Shown here in pieces: positions 34,543 through 43,766 of a stretch of 64,000 bases of DNA (positions are counted from its first letter, which is position 1; each line of letters begins with the position of its first letter). A program made the translations under genes and the position numbers. Location of the stretch: assembly GCF_000981585.1 (NCBI RefSeq), contig NZ_LN831776.1, positions 263,001 to 327,000 on the forward strand, read 5' to 3'. The stretch comes from Paenibacillus riograndensis SBR5. Its GTDB lineage: Bacteria; Bacillota; Bacilli; Paenibacillales; Paenibacillaceae. The notes below the pieces were generated by a model. The model was given only the letters and a program-made list of their open reading frames with translations, did no database searches and was not told the origin of the DNA.

Positions 34543-36927
34543 TTAGTTCAAAGCCTTCCATACCCAGTTCTCTACCTCTGGCAGGTCGATGCCTTCTTCA
34601 CGGATATATTGGTTGTGCTTCTTCACCATAGCATCCATTTCGTCCGCAATCGCTTGATATTTACCGGCATCCGGCAGGCTCAGTACAGCTTCCTTCGCCA
34701 GGTCGAAGCGGTCCATCTGATTCAGTACACGCATATCAAATGGTGTGGTAATATCGCCGTTCTCACGGTACCCGTGCACATGCAGGTTATGGTTGTGGCG
34801 GTCAAAGAACAGATCCTTGATCAAACCTTCATAGCCATGGAATGCGAAGATGACAGGTTTATCCTTTGTGAAAAATCGATCAAACTCAGCGTCAGATAAA
34901 CCGCGCGGGTCCAGCTTCTGGCTTCTCAGCTTCAGAAGATCAACCACGTTGATGTAGCGGATTTTCAGGCCAGGCAGCTTTTCATGCAGGATGGAAATGG
35001 CAGCCAGGCTCTCCATGGTAGGCTCAGTACCGGACGAAGCAATAACCACATCAGGCTCTCCACCCTTGTCTGTGCTTGCCCAGTCGATGATTTTCAGTCC
35101 TTTGTCCACCAGTTCTTGGGCTTCGTCAGCCGAGAACCATTGCGGGCGCGGATGTTTGGAGGACACAATCAGGTTGATCTTTTGACGGTCATTTAAGATC
35201 GTATCGAAGACAGCCAGCAGGGTATTGGCATCCGCCGGCAAATATTCACGGATAAATTCCGGTTTCTTGTCTGCCAAGTGGCCGAGCAACCCCGGGTCCT
35301 GGTGAGTGTAGCCATTATGGTCCTGCTGGAACACTGTCGATGTTGCGATGACATTCAGGGACGGAATATCCGCACGCCAGCTTTGGTCTGTCGCTTTGCG
35401 CAGCCATTTGAAGTGCTGGGTAATCATCGAGTCCACTACACGCAGGAACGCTTCATAGCTTGCGAAGAAACCGTGGCGGCCTGTCAATACGTAACCTTCC
35501 AGGAATCCTTCAGCCTGATGCTCGGATAACTGCGAATCAATCACCCGGCCATAAGGAGCGAGGAATTCATCGTGCGGTTCCTTGATTTCATCCATCCATT
35601 GGCGTTTGGTCACTTCAAACACAGGACCCAGGCGGTTCGACATCGTTTCATCCGGTCCGAAAATTCTGAAGTTGCGGTTCTCTTCGTTGAGCGTTACAAC
35701 CTCTTTCAGGTATTTGCCCAGCACTGCCATATCTTGTGCAATCACTTGCCCAGGAACGGAGTTATCGAGTGTATAGTTGCGGAAATTGGGTTTGTGCAGG
35801 TCTTTAATCAGGTGGCCGGCGTTCGTTACAGGATTCATTCCCATACGTCTGTCGCCAGTAGGCAGGATTTCAGCAAGCTCTGCATTCAAACGGCCATTCT
35901 GGTCGAATAATTCTTCCGGTCTGTAGCTGTTCAGCCAATCGAGCAGTGCAGGAGCGTGCTTCATGTTCTTCTGATCCACTGGAATCGGAACCTGGTGGGC
36001 ACGGAACGAGCCTTCGTTCGGCACTTTATCCCATTCTTTCGGGCCGGTCCAGCCTTTAGGGGTACGGAACACAAGCATCGGCCATACCGGGCGGGTGGTG
36101 TCATTGTTTTCACGCGCGTTCTTCTGGATTGCTGCAATTCGCTCGATGATGGTGTCCAGAACCTTCGCCATTTCCGGATGCATCAGTTCAGGATTTTCAC
36201 CTTCTACAAAAAAAGGCTCCCAGCCCATGCCTGTAAAATAAGCGGTTAACTCCTCTTTCGACATCCGGGACAGAACAGTCGGGTTGCTGATCTTGAAGCC
36301 GTTCAAATGCAGAATCGGCAGCACTGCGCCGTCTGTAATCGGATTGATGAACCGGTTGGAGAGCCAGGAAGCCGCCAGCGGTCCGGTTTCAGCTTCACCA
36401 TCACCCACAACCACGGCAGAGATCAGATCCGGGTTATCCAGAATCGCACCCACGCTGTGGGACAGGGAGTAGCCGAGCTCTCCGCCTTCATGAATCGACC
36501 CTGGAGTTTCCGGAGCCGCATGTGATGCCACACCGCCAGGGAAGGAGAATTGCTTGAACAATTTTTTGAGACCAGGGATATCCTGCGTGATTTCCGGGTA
36601 GATTTCGGTGTAGCTTCCATCCAGATAGGAGTTGGATACCATGACCTGGCCGCCATGGCCCGGACCTTCAACATAGAACATATCCAGATCATATTTGCAA
36701 ATCACGCGGTTCAGATGGGCATAAATAAAGTTCTGGCCGGGAATGGTTCCCCAGTGTCCAATAGGCTTAACCTTGACATCTGCATCCTTCAATGGTTCTC
36801 TTAACAACGGGTTATCCTTCAAATACAGCTGTCCTACCGATATGTAGTTAGTTGCACGCCAGTAAGCGTCGAGTTTGGCCAAGTACGTTTTTGATGAATA
36901 ATCCACAGGCAGAGTTGACAATCCCAT
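34543..36927 (-). CDS. xfp: Phosphoketolase (D-xylulose-5-phosphate/fructose-6-phosphate)
   Basis: 794 aa, full family length, cytoplasmic TPP enzyme. Hallmarks: [20 protein letters not shown] near the N-terminus, the [18 protein letters not shown] block, [37 protein letters not shown] (TPP motif) and [20 protein letters not shown]. It cleaves xylulose-5-P or fructose-6-P with phosphate to acetyl-phosphate plus glyceraldehyde-3-P or erythrose-4-P. No acetate kinase is adjacent. TAGGAGTGG lies 10 bases before ATG 36927. Followed on the same strand by nothing close; a GntR regulator lies just upstream in the same orientation, 267 bases away. Confidence 0.96.
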   Translation of the reverse strand: MGLSTLPVDYSSKTYLAKLDAYWRATNYISVGQLYLKDNPLLREPLKDADVKVKPIGHWGTIPGQNFIYAHLNRVICKYDLDMFYVEGPGHGGQVMVSNSYLDGSYTEIYPEITQDIPGLKKLFKQFSFPGGVASHAAPETPGSIHEGGELGYSLSHSVGAILDNPDLISAVVVGDGEAETGPLAASWLSNRFINPITDGAVLPILHLNGFKISNPTVLSRMSKEELTAYFTGMGWEPFFVEGENPELMHPEMAKVLDTIIERIAAIQKNARENNDTTRPVWPMLVFRTPKGWTGPKEWDKVPNEGSFRAHQVPIPVDQKNMKHAPALLDWLNSYRPEELFDQNGRLNAELAEILPTGDRRMGMNPVTNAGHLIKDLHKPNFRNYTLDNSVPGQVIAQDMAVLGKYLKEVVTLNEENRNFRIFGPDETMSNRLGPVFEVTKRQWMDEIKEPHDEFLAPYGRVIDSQLSEHQAEGFLEGYVLTGRHGFFASYEAFLRVVDSMITQHFKWLRKATDQSWRADIPSLNVIATSTVFQQDHNGYTHQDPGLLGHLADKKPEFIREYLPADANTLLAVFDTILNDRQKINLIVSSKHPRPQWFSADEAQELVDKGLKIIDWASTDKGGEPDVVIASSGTEPTMESLAAISILHEKLPGLKIRYINVVDLLKLRSQKLDPRGLSDAEFDRFFTKDKPVIFAFHGYEGLIKDLFFDRHNHNLHVHGYRENGDITTPFDMRVLNQMDRFDLAKEAVLSLPDAGKYQAIADEMDAMVKKHNQYIREEGIDLPEVENWVWKALN

Positions 36928-37151
36928 TTCAATCCACTCCTAATCCATTTTTCTTTTTTCTGAACCTAATTACTTCCACAAGTACATCATACCTCTGGGT
37001 TTATAAAATTCAATCATTTTAACAATTGATACGGTCCAATTTTGTGAAATTTTGAACATAGTATAAAATACGGAGCTAATTATTTGTAAAAAAATCTTTA
37101 TTTTTATAAATATGTGACTAAATGTATGAATCTATGTATCCTAAAAAATAC

Positions 37152-37188
37152 AAAAAAAGACCAGGGAATCCTCCCCGGCCTGATCGTC
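37152..37188 (-). terminator. Terminator of gntR
   Basis: On the minus strand GATCAGGCCGGGGAGG...CCTGGTC is followed by TTTTTTTG, 7 bases after the stop codon. The stem has one mismatch. Confidence 0.7.
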
Positions 37189-37194
37189 AGAACG

Positions 37195-37917
37195 TTATTG
37201 AACCGATACAAATGTATTGAATTTCAGATATTTGTAATGAAACCGCATATGCGAAAATTCGAAGGGCGTGCCATTATCCAGGAAGAATATTCCCTCCATA
37301 ATCCCCACAGGTTCATTGTCCTGCAGATGGAGCAGCTCTTGATCATGGGTCCCGGACGGCTCGGCAAAAATGGATAAAAAGGATTTGGTCACCGCCAGAT
37401 TCCGCGACTCCTCCAAATAATGAAAGATCGAGCCTTCGATAATCGTCTGGTCCAGATTCTGGACAATTTTGATCGGAATATAGCCCGTTTCGATCATAAA
37501 CGGCTCGTCATCGAACAGGCGCAGGCGGATAATTTTGTATACAAAATCATGGGGCTGCAAAAACAAATCCCGCTGCAGCTCTTCCGTAGGCCGGATCACC
37601 TCGAAATTCAGCACTTTGACCTTAGGCTTTTTGCCATCCATCTGAAAGTTGTCGGTAACCCCCAGATTAGTACCCTCGTAGTTAAAGATCGATTCATTTT
37701 TTATGTATAACGGGTTGATAAAGGTGCCTGAGCCCCTTTTTTTGAAAATAATTCCCGAATTCTCCATCTTCATCAGCGCACGTTTGATCGAACTGCGGCT
37801 CACCTGGTAAGTTTCGCTGAGACTGCGTTCATCCGGCAACCTCATATCGGCAAACTGTCCCGCAAAGATCTTCATTTTGAGGTCATCAATAATTTGCTTA
37901 TAGACAAATTGGCTCAT
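37195..37917 (-). CDS. GntR-family regulator with UTRA domain
   Basis: 240 aa. N-terminal winged HTH (LPDERSLSETYQVSRSSIKR followed by ALMKMENSGIIFKKRGSGTF). The C-terminal UTRA ligand domain contains YKIIRLRLFDDEPFMIETGY and FEFSHMRFHYKYLKFNTFV, as in HutC/PhnF-group regulators of sugar use. AAAGGAG lies 8 bases before the ATG. It sits between phosphoketolase and a divergent sugar-binding lipoprotein; it may control either of them. The ligand is probably a sugar phosphate. Confidence 0.92.
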   Translation of the reverse strand: MSQFVYKQIIDDLKMKIFAGQFADMRLPDERSLSETYQVSRSSIKRALMKMENSGIIFKKRGSGTFINPLYIKNESIFNYEGTNLGVTDNFQMDGKKPKVKVLNFEVIRPTEELQRDLFLQPHDFVYKIIRLRLFDDEPFMIETGYIPIKIVQNLDQTIIEGSIFHYLEESRNLAVTKSFLSIFAEPSGTHDQELLHLQDNEPVGIMEGIFFLDNGTPFEFSHMRFHYKYLKFNTFVSVQ

Positions 37918-38122
37918 GGGGTACTCCTTTTTGAAATCTATACAGAACTAAACATTCACGATTAAATATATCATAATTAGGACAGGGTTCATACCGGACG
38001 GACGAAATAGAACGTTTTCCTACAAATGTGGCTCGTGTAAGCGTCTTTATTGTAAAGTTATGTTCCATATACTCTGTTATTTTGTTACTTCTGGCCGTTT
38101 TCCTGATCTGCTATTCTGGATT

Positions 38123-38136
38123 TGTAAGCGGTACTA
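38123..38136 (+). promoter_or_regulatory. Possible cre (CcpA) site upstream of sugar-binding lipoprotein
   Basis: TGTAAGCGGTACTA matches TGWAANCGNTNWCA at all but two fixed positions. It lies 28 bases before the start codon, where binding would repress. A weaker TGTAAGCGTCTTTA is at 38036-38049. Confidence 0.35.
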
Positions 38137-38163
38137 CAAAGTTTATAAGGGAGGTTGTCGCTT

Positions 38164-39507
38164 TTGAAAAAGAAAACATGGCTTGCGGGGATGACATCGC
38201 TCGTTCTTCTCACAGGGCTGCTGGCAGGATGTTCCGGCAACGGTAACAGCAATAGCAGCTCTTCTGCTCCCAATAATGAAAGCGCTGGCACAAATGCTTC
38301 TGGATCATCCAAAGGCACGGTTACGCTAAAAATGTGGGGCGGAGTTCCGCCTGAGTCGGGACCGCAGGAGGTTATCGATAATTGGAATAAGGCGCATCCC
38401 GAAACTCAGGTGGAATATGTCCGCTTCGTCAATGATGATGACGGAAATCTCAAGCTCGACACAGCCATGGTTACCGGGCAGGATGTAGATTTATTCGTGA
38501 ACTATACGGTGTCCCATGCGGCCAAACGGGTAGAATCCAATCTTGCGCTCGACCTCAGCTCATTCACTGATTACAATATTGATGAAAAAATGGGCAGTGA
38601 CGCTGAAGGCTGGAAGATTAACGGCAAATATTACGGTGTTCCCACGACAAAAAGCGCGTTCTTCATTGCACTGAACAAAGATGCCCTTGACGCTGCGGGC
38701 CTGCCGGTTCCGAAGGACTGGACCTGGGACGAGCTGCGTGAATACGCGAAAAAGCTGAAGGTAGGCGACAAATACGGATTCATTCAGAATATGGAACCGT
38801 TCGTGGACCCTATTGATTCTGTGCTGTCGCAGGAGGGCTACACCAAAGCGGACGGTACTTCTAATCTGGATCATCCCCTCGTCCGGAAATGGCTGGAAAC
38901 GCTGAATGGAATGATGCAGGAGGACAAGACCACACCGCCGCTTGGAGAACAATTGACTTCCAAAATGCCGGTTGAACAGGTATTCCTGAGCGGAGAAGTG
39001 CCTATGCTCAACATCGGGGCCTGGCTGCTGCGCAGTTCGAACAATTTCACGGATTTCCCGCGTGATTTCAAGATTGCCTTTGCCCAGGTTCCCCGGCTTG
39101 CAGACAGTGCAGACCAATATGTGACCCGCGGAGGCTTAGGAGACTATATCTCCATTAACGCCAATTCCAAAAAACAAGAGGCAGCCTGGGAATTCCTGAA
39201 ATGGTACTCCGATGGCGGTATGGCGCCAATGGCTGCCGGGGGAAGACTGCCGGCATCCAAGGATGCGAACCAGGACGATGCCCTGAACAGCCTCCTCGGT
39301 GATAAACGCGATACTTATGACCTGGATTCACTCATGTATGTCATGTTCGATGACAAGACGCCGACTTATGTCCGCAGTCTGCCGCAGGAAGTCATGGATC
39401 TGCGTTCCCAGGAGTACGAGAAATACTTCCTTGGTTCACAGTCGCTGAATCAGACCATCGACGCCATGGTGGCACGGCATAATAATTTTTTGAAGCAAAA
39501 GAAATAA
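38164..39507 (+). CDS. Extracellular sugar-binding lipoprotein (family 1 SBP)
   Basis: 447 aa. TTG 38164 is preferred (KKKTWLAGMTSLVLLTGLLA then lipobox LAGC) with GGGAGG about 9 bases before; TTG 38155 is in frame but abuts that site. A Ser/Asn/Gly-rich tether follows the Cys, then VTLKMWGG, a common start of family 1 binding proteins. It likely delivers a sugar to the two permeases encoded 3.4 kb downstream; no ATPase gene is present. Ligand unknown. Confidence 0.92.
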   Translation: MKKKTWLAGMTSLVLLTGLLAGCSGNGNSNSSSSAPNNESAGTNASGSSKGTVTLKMWGGVPPESGPQEVIDNWNKAHPETQVEYVRFVNDDDGNLKLDTAMVTGQDVDLFVNYTVSHAAKRVESNLALDLSSFTDYNIDEKMGSDAEGWKINGKYYGVPTTKSAFFIALNKDALDAAGLPVPKDWTWDELREYAKKLKVGDKYGFIQNMEPFVDPIDSVLSQEGYTKADGTSNLDHPLVRKWLETLNGMMQEDKTTPPLGEQLTSKMPVEQVFLSGEVPMLNIGAWLLRSSNNFTDFPRDFKIAFAQVPRLADSADQYVTRGGLGDYISINANSKKQEAAWEFLKWYSDGGMAPMAAGGRLPASKDANQDDALNSLLGDKRDTYDLDSLMYVMFDDKTPTYVRSLPQEVMDLRSQEYEKYFLGSQSLNQTIDAMVARHNNFLKQKK

Positions 39508-39615
39508 AGAGGAAATGTTTGTCCGCCGTTTTGTAACTGTGCAGTGCAGCCGTTTCCGATTCTATTTAAAGCGAACTTGAAAAAACTAACAATAGGGAAA
39601 AGGGATGGAGGGGAA

Positions 39616-39723
39616 GTTTGGAACTGTAGGAGCGAATGCGTCCGCCTTTGTCTGCGGATTTCCACCGCGAACAGCGGTATCAATTGAAGAAATCTGCAGA
39701 CAACAGCGGCCGGAAGTCCAAAC
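39616..39723. repeat. Nested imperfect palindrome, possible dispersed repeat
   Basis: Outer arms GTTTGGA (39616-39622) and TCCAAAC (39717-39723); middle arms TTGTCTGCGGATTTC (39648-39662) and GAAATCTGCAGACAA (39689-39703), one mismatch in 15; inner arms ACCGC (39664-39668) and GCGGT (39674-39678). Together they would form one long hairpin. CCGC/GCGG blocks beside the middle arms extend it. No second copy is in the window. Confidence 0.7.
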
Positions 39724-39866
39724 ATTCTCCGTAGTCCCGACGAAGTCCCTAATGTAAATATCTTGAGTTCACTCTATATAGCATTAGTTGGAAAAAGGTT
39801 AGCTAATTTGCTTGGGTCCCCGATAGTTGATTTTCCGGAAAAATAAGTTCCGCAGGGCAGCTTCGA

Positions 39867-39875
39867 ATAGAACAA
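39867..39875 (+). promoter_or_regulatory. ATAGAACAA motif, copy ahead of kinase
   Basis: One of four ATAGAAC occurrences in the second sugar locus, also at 38007-38013, 42709-42717 and 42721-42729. It is a candidate binding half-site for the AraC-type regulator encoded at 41814. Confidence 0.35.
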
Positions 39876-40007
39876 ATCTTTGTATTTCCCCTCCCCAACC
39901 TCCCCTTTCCTGAAACAAAACCATACAATTTTAAATATTGCGTTTGCAGCTTTTTTAATATGCTATAATCTAGGCAACACCCACAACGTATTGGAGGTCG
40001 CATCCGT

Positions 40008-41783
40008 GTGTCAAAACTAATGCGTTTACTGATTCCCCAAAAGCTGAAATACCGCTTGTTCGCGGCCTTTGTTTTTTTGATTCTGCTGCCCTTCTGTGCT
40101 CTGAATTTATACAACTATCAGCGTATTGAAAGCCTGGTTCAGAAAAAAATCAGCCAGCAGAGCCACTATCAGCTGGAGCAGATGTACCGGACACTGGAGG
40201 ATCAGATCAGCATCGCCTTCAAAACCCTAATCTTCCTCAAGCAGGATGAGACGGTAAAATCCGTATTGACCCATCCCGAACAGCAAAGCGGGCTTGAAAA
40301 TAAAAGGCGGATCGAGAACATTTTCAAAAATCTGAATAACAGCTTCTTTCTCTATAATCCTTCGGTTTATTTTATGATTCTCGATTTAAATGAAAGCGCA
40401 TACACCTCTTACCCGCCAAGAGAGTCTCTGATTTACAAGGATTTGCGCGAGAGTCCCGGGTTTGACCGGAAACTGATGAATCCCAGCTCGTATCATTGGG
40501 TTCCCAATGACAGCAACTATGTGCTGAGGGATGTGTCGACCAGTGCCTACCTGCTGTCCTTGTACGCTTATCTGGAGAATACGCAGAACAAGCCTTACGG
40601 CATGGCCCGGATCAGTATTGACTATTCCTATTGGCTGCAGTCCATTCACAAGCAATCGGATCTTCAGCAGCAATACTTTATAATCTCGCACACGGGGGAG
40701 GATATTTCCCAGTCGGTTCCCAAGAGCAGTTTGCCGGAGCAGGTCAAGGCCAGAATCGCGGAGCATCCGCAGCAGCAATATTTTATCGACAAAGCTTCTA
40801 ATTCTCTGATCAATTATATCTATGTGGAATCCCTGGACTGGTACATCGTCAACCGCATCCCGCAGTCCGTGCTGTTTGTGGAGATTGAGGAGCTGAAGCG
40901 GCAGTACTTTATCACTTTTTTTGCGCTGATGGGCATTTTTCTGATGATGACCTTCGTCATTGCTACAACGATTACCCGCCCGCTGTCCCACCTGCAGAAC
41001 AAGATGAAGGCTGCTGTACAGAAAAGTCTGAAGATCCGGCTGCCGGAGCACAAATTCAGAGGTGAAATTCTGGATCTCACCCGGACCTTCAATACTATGC
41101 TGGATGACACCAACCTGCTGATTCAGAAGCTGAAGGCGGAAGAGCGGCAGAAGGAAGCCGTCCATTTTCAAATGCTGCTGGCCCAGACCAATCCCCACTT
41201 TCTGCTGAATACGCTGAATACTATCAAATGGATCGCCATCAGGGAGCAGAATGAGGACATCACCAATATGACCCTTTCCCTCGGCAAGCTGCTGGAGGCC
41301 AGTCTGAATACCGATAAGGATCTGATCTATCTAAAAGATGAAATCGGGCTGGTGCAGGCCTATGTCCATATTCAGCAGGTCCGGTACCGCCATAAATTCG
41401 AGGTCACCTGTGAGTATGATGAAGATATTCTGTACGCGCTGGTCCCCAAGCTCAGCCTGCAGCCGCTTGTAGAAAACGCCATTATTCACGGGATTGGACC
41501 GCTGCCGGGCAACGGCTTAATTGAAATTAAAGTATACCGGGAGGGGCCCGGCACGCTCATTGTTGAGATTAAGGATAACGGTGTGGGCATCGAGCAATCC
41601 AAGCTCAAACGTACGGAACGCAGGCGTCCGGGCATCGGACTCAGCAACATTGAGGAACGGCTGCGGCTCCTGTTCCGGGAGGAAGGCTCTATGGACATCC
41701 TCTCCTCCGATCAAGGCGTAACGGTCCGGTTCACCCTTCCTTTTCTGTTATCCACACCTTATGGCACGGAACATCCGGCTTAA
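40008..41783 (+). CDS. yesM: YesM-family sensor histidine kinase
   Basis: 591 aa. Helix 1 (FAAFVFLILLPFCALNLYNY), about 270 residues of extracellular sensor, helix 2 (YFITFFALMGIFLMMTFVIA), HAMP, phospho-acceptor His in QTNPHFLLNTLNTIK (about H397), and HATPase_c with QPLVENAIIHG and DNGVGIE. GTG start 40008 with GGAGG 8 bases before. It pairs with the response regulator 30 bases downstream. It sits between the binding protein and the permeases, so it presumably senses the transported sugar. Confidence 0.92.
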   Translation: MSKLMRLLIPQKLKYRLFAAFVFLILLPFCALNLYNYQRIESLVQKKISQQSHYQLEQMYRTLEDQISIAFKTLIFLKQDETVKSVLTHPEQQSGLENKRRIENIFKNLNNSFFLYNPSVYFMILDLNESAYTSYPPRESLIYKDLRESPGFDRKLMNPSSYHWVPNDSNYVLRDVSTSAYLLSLYAYLENTQNKPYGMARISIDYSYWLQSIHKQSDLQQQYFIISHTGEDISQSVPKSSLPEQVKARIAEHPQQQYFIDKASNSLINYIYVESLDWYIVNRIPQSVLFVEIEELKRQYFITFFALMGIFLMMTFVIATTITRPLSHLQNKMKAAVQKSLKIRLPEHKFRGEILDLTRTFNTMLDDTNLLIQKLKAEERQKEAVHFQMLLAQTNPHFLLNTLNTIKWIAIREQNEDITNMTLSLGKLLEASLNTDKDLIYLKDEIGLVQAYVHIQQVRYRHKFEVTCEYDEDILYALVPKLSLQPLVENAIIHGIGPLPGNGLIEIKVYREGPGTLIVEIKDNGVGIEQSKLKRTERRRPGIGLSNIEERLRLLFREEGSMDILSSDQGVTVRFTLPFLLSTPYGTEHPA

Positions 41784-41813
41784 TACATCCTATACACCGG
41801 GAGGTAATCATTC

Positions 41814-42641
41814 ATGTGGAAAGTATTGCTGGTTGAAGATGAAGTCTTTGTACGGGAGTCTGTGCGGGAGATCATTGCCTGGGAAGAACTAGGTTTCACG
41901 GTTAGCGGAGAGGCAGGAAATGGTGCAGAGGCCCTTGATATCATCCGGCGGGACGTACCGGACCTGGTGATTACAGATATTATTATGCCTGAAATGGATG
42001 GCGTCGAGCTGCTTAGAAGAACCAGGGAAGAAGGCTATAGCTCCCGTTTTGTAATGCTCACTTGCATGAGCGATTTCGAATATGTCCGGCAGGCGATGGA
42101 ATACGGGGCTTCGAATTACATTTTGAAGCTGTCCATGAGTGTGAATTCACTGCGGGAGACACTGCGCAAAATCAGCAATGAGCTGCTGAAGGACGGAGAG
42201 AAGCGTGACAGTAGTCCTGACCCGGTGCAGGCGAAGAGCGGAACCGATGAGCGGAACGCCAAAGCGCTGCCGCCGCTGCTTCATGAGGAAGTCACCTCCC
42301 ATCCGGAGATTCAGAAAATCCTGCAGTATATCCACGCCCATTACCCGGAGGATATTACCGTGAAGTCGATGTCCCAGTATGTCATGATGGGCGAAAATTA
42401 TGTCAGCACCTTGTTCAAAAAGAAAACCGGGCACACGCTGATCCATTACCTGCACCAAGTGCGCGTGAATCAGGCGATTCAGTATCTGTGCCATTCCGAC
42501 CTGCCCGTATATGAGATTGGCAACCGGGTCGGCTTCGTTAACGATAATTATTTTATCAAAATATTCAAGCGCCTGACCGCACAAACGCCAAGCCAGTACA
42601 GGCAGAACAACAGGAGCAAACCCGAACCCGTAACCATCTGA
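41814..42641 (+). CDS. yesN: YesN-type response regulator, short form, AraC output
   Basis: 275 aa, far shorter than typical YesN proteins (about 350-550) since the long linker is only about 30 residues. Receiver: LLVEDEVFVRE, D55 in VITDIIMPEMDG, and ILKLSMS at the usual LKP position (Lys kept, Pro absent). Then AraC DNA-binding motifs MMGENYVSTLFKKKTGHTLI and VGFVNDNYFIKIFKRLTAQT. GGGAGG precedes ATG 41814 by about 9 bases. Partner of the kinase directly upstream. Confidence 0.9.
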   Translation: MWKVLLVEDEVFVRESVREIIAWEELGFTVSGEAGNGAEALDIIRRDVPDLVITDIIMPEMDGVELLRRTREEGYSSRFVMLTCMSDFEYVRQAMEYGASNYILKLSMSVNSLRETLRKISNELLKDGEKRDSSPDPVQAKSGTDERNAKALPPLLHEEVTSHPEIQKILQYIHAHYPEDITVKSMSQYVMMGENYVSTLFKKKTGHTLIHYLHQVRVNQAIQYLCHSDLPVYEIGNRVGFVNDNYFIKIFKRLTAQTPSQYRQNNRSKPEPVTI

Positions 42642-42664
42642 ATCTTGATTTCGCCCGGCTGTAC

Positions 42665-42698
42665 AGCAGCGGTTTTCCCTAACAGGAAGGCCGCTGTT
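42665..42698 (+). terminator. Terminator after response regulator
   Basis: CAGCGGTTTTCC ctaaca GGAAGGCCGCTGTTTT, stem with a G-T pair and a short T-run. Confidence 0.75.
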
Positions 42699-42705
42699 TT
42701 GGTGT

Positions 42706-42729
42706 CCGGATAGAACAACGGATAGAACA
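42706..42729 (+). promoter_or_regulatory. Tandem 12-bp direct repeat upstream of permease operon
   Basis: CGGATAGAACAA is present twice, back to back (42706-42717 and 42718-42729), about 145 bases before the permease start. Direct repeats of about one helical turn are typical binding sites of AraC-type regulators. An inverted pair GAACAAAAC (42724-42732) and GTTTTGTTC (42793-42801) follows. Confidence 0.5.
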
Positions 42730-42871
42730 AAACTACGGATGAGCCGTGCTGCCGTCTGGCGCAAATGTATACTTCTGTAGCATGAAGTCGGGGGTTTTGT
42801 TCCTTAACCGCTTTCATTCCGCTTGTTATGCTTGACATGAAGAAGCAAACGAGCGAAAAGGAGTGAATGAT

Positions 42872-43753
42872 GTGAAAACATCTTGGATGAAACGGCAGCA
42901 GCATCTGGGCTATCTGTTTATCGGGCCTAATATGATTGGCGTGATTCTATTTTTTATTATACCTGCCATCTATTCCTTCTATCTGATGTTCACAGACTAC
43001 AAGTTTATGAGTCCCGACACAAAGTTTGTAGGCCTGGACAACATTCAGAGAATGCTGGGCGATGAAGTATTCTATATTGCCATCAAGAACACCCTGATGT
43101 TCCTGTTATCTGTACCTGTATCCATTGGACTTGCCTTCATTGTGGCAGTAGTTCTCAACCGTTCTGTATATTTGAAAAAACTGCTGCGGGCGCTGTATTT
43201 CATGCCCTACATTACCAGCGGGGTGGCCGTTGCCTTTGTCTGGATGCTGCTGTTCCAGCCGAATAACGGCCCTATCAACGGTATCCTGCGGGCAATTGGC
43301 ATTGCCAATCCCCCCGGATGGCTGTCTACCATGGAATCTTCCATGTACGCCATTGATATCATCTGGATCTGGTTCATGCTCGGCTACAATATGATCATCT
43401 ATCTGGCTGCGCTGCAGGAGGTATCCGGTGAACTGCTGGAAGCGGCCAAAATCGACGGGGCCCGCACCTGGCAGACCGTCCGCAGCATCCTGTGGCCCCT
43501 GGTCAGTCCCACGACCTTCCTGCTGCTGATTACGGGACTCATTATGTCGATTAAGCAGTTCGGGATTATTCAGGCGATCACGCAGGGCGGGCCGGGGAAC
43601 AGCACCACCGTATTGTCCCTGTTTATTTACCAGAATGCCTTCCGTTACTACGAAATGGGCTATGCATCCGCCGTATCCTGGGCGCTGTTTGTGATCATCA
43701 TGATCTTCACCGTCGTCCAATGGCTGGGTCAAAAACGCTGGGTTCACTACTAA
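42872..43753 (+). CDS. Sugar ABC transporter permease (MalF/UgpA type)
   Basis: 293 aa with six hydrophobic helices, first GYLFIGPNMIGVILFFIIPA. The EAA loop is LLEAAKIDGARTWQTVRSIL at about residues 190-210. GTG 42872 is chosen because AAAAGGAG lies 8 bases before it; GTG 42863 overlaps that site. Forms a pair with the next permease, 13 bases downstream, and acts with the lipoprotein at 38164. Confidence 0.93.
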   Translation: MKTSWMKRQQHLGYLFIGPNMIGVILFFIIPAIYSFYLMFTDYKFMSPDTKFVGLDNIQRMLGDEVFYIAIKNTLMFLLSVPVSIGLAFIVAVVLNRSVYLKKLLRALYFMPYITSGVAVAFVWMLLFQPNNGPINGILRAIGIANPPGWLSTMESSMYAIDIIWIWFMLGYNMIIYLAALQEVSGELLEAAKIDGARTWQTVRSILWPLVSPTTFLLLITGLIMSIKQFGIIQAITQGGPGNSTTVLSLFIYQNAFRYYEMGYASAVSWALFVIIMIFTVVQWLGQKRWVHY

Positions 43754-43766
43754 AGGAGGAGCGGCC

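Larger units (their letters stand above)
39508..40007. other. 500-base intergenic region with nested palindrome
   Basis: No gene. It holds a 108-bp imperfect palindrome (39616-39723), an ATAGAACAA motif (39867-39875) and a region before the kinase with TTTGTATTT and GCTATAATC elements. The ribosome-binding site of the next gene is at its end (TTGGAGG). Confidence 0.6.

Noticed and set aside
36928..37194. Possible cre or riboswitch before phosphoketolase
   Set aside because: The region is AT-rich and contains the gntR terminator, but no cre match or aptamer motif was found.
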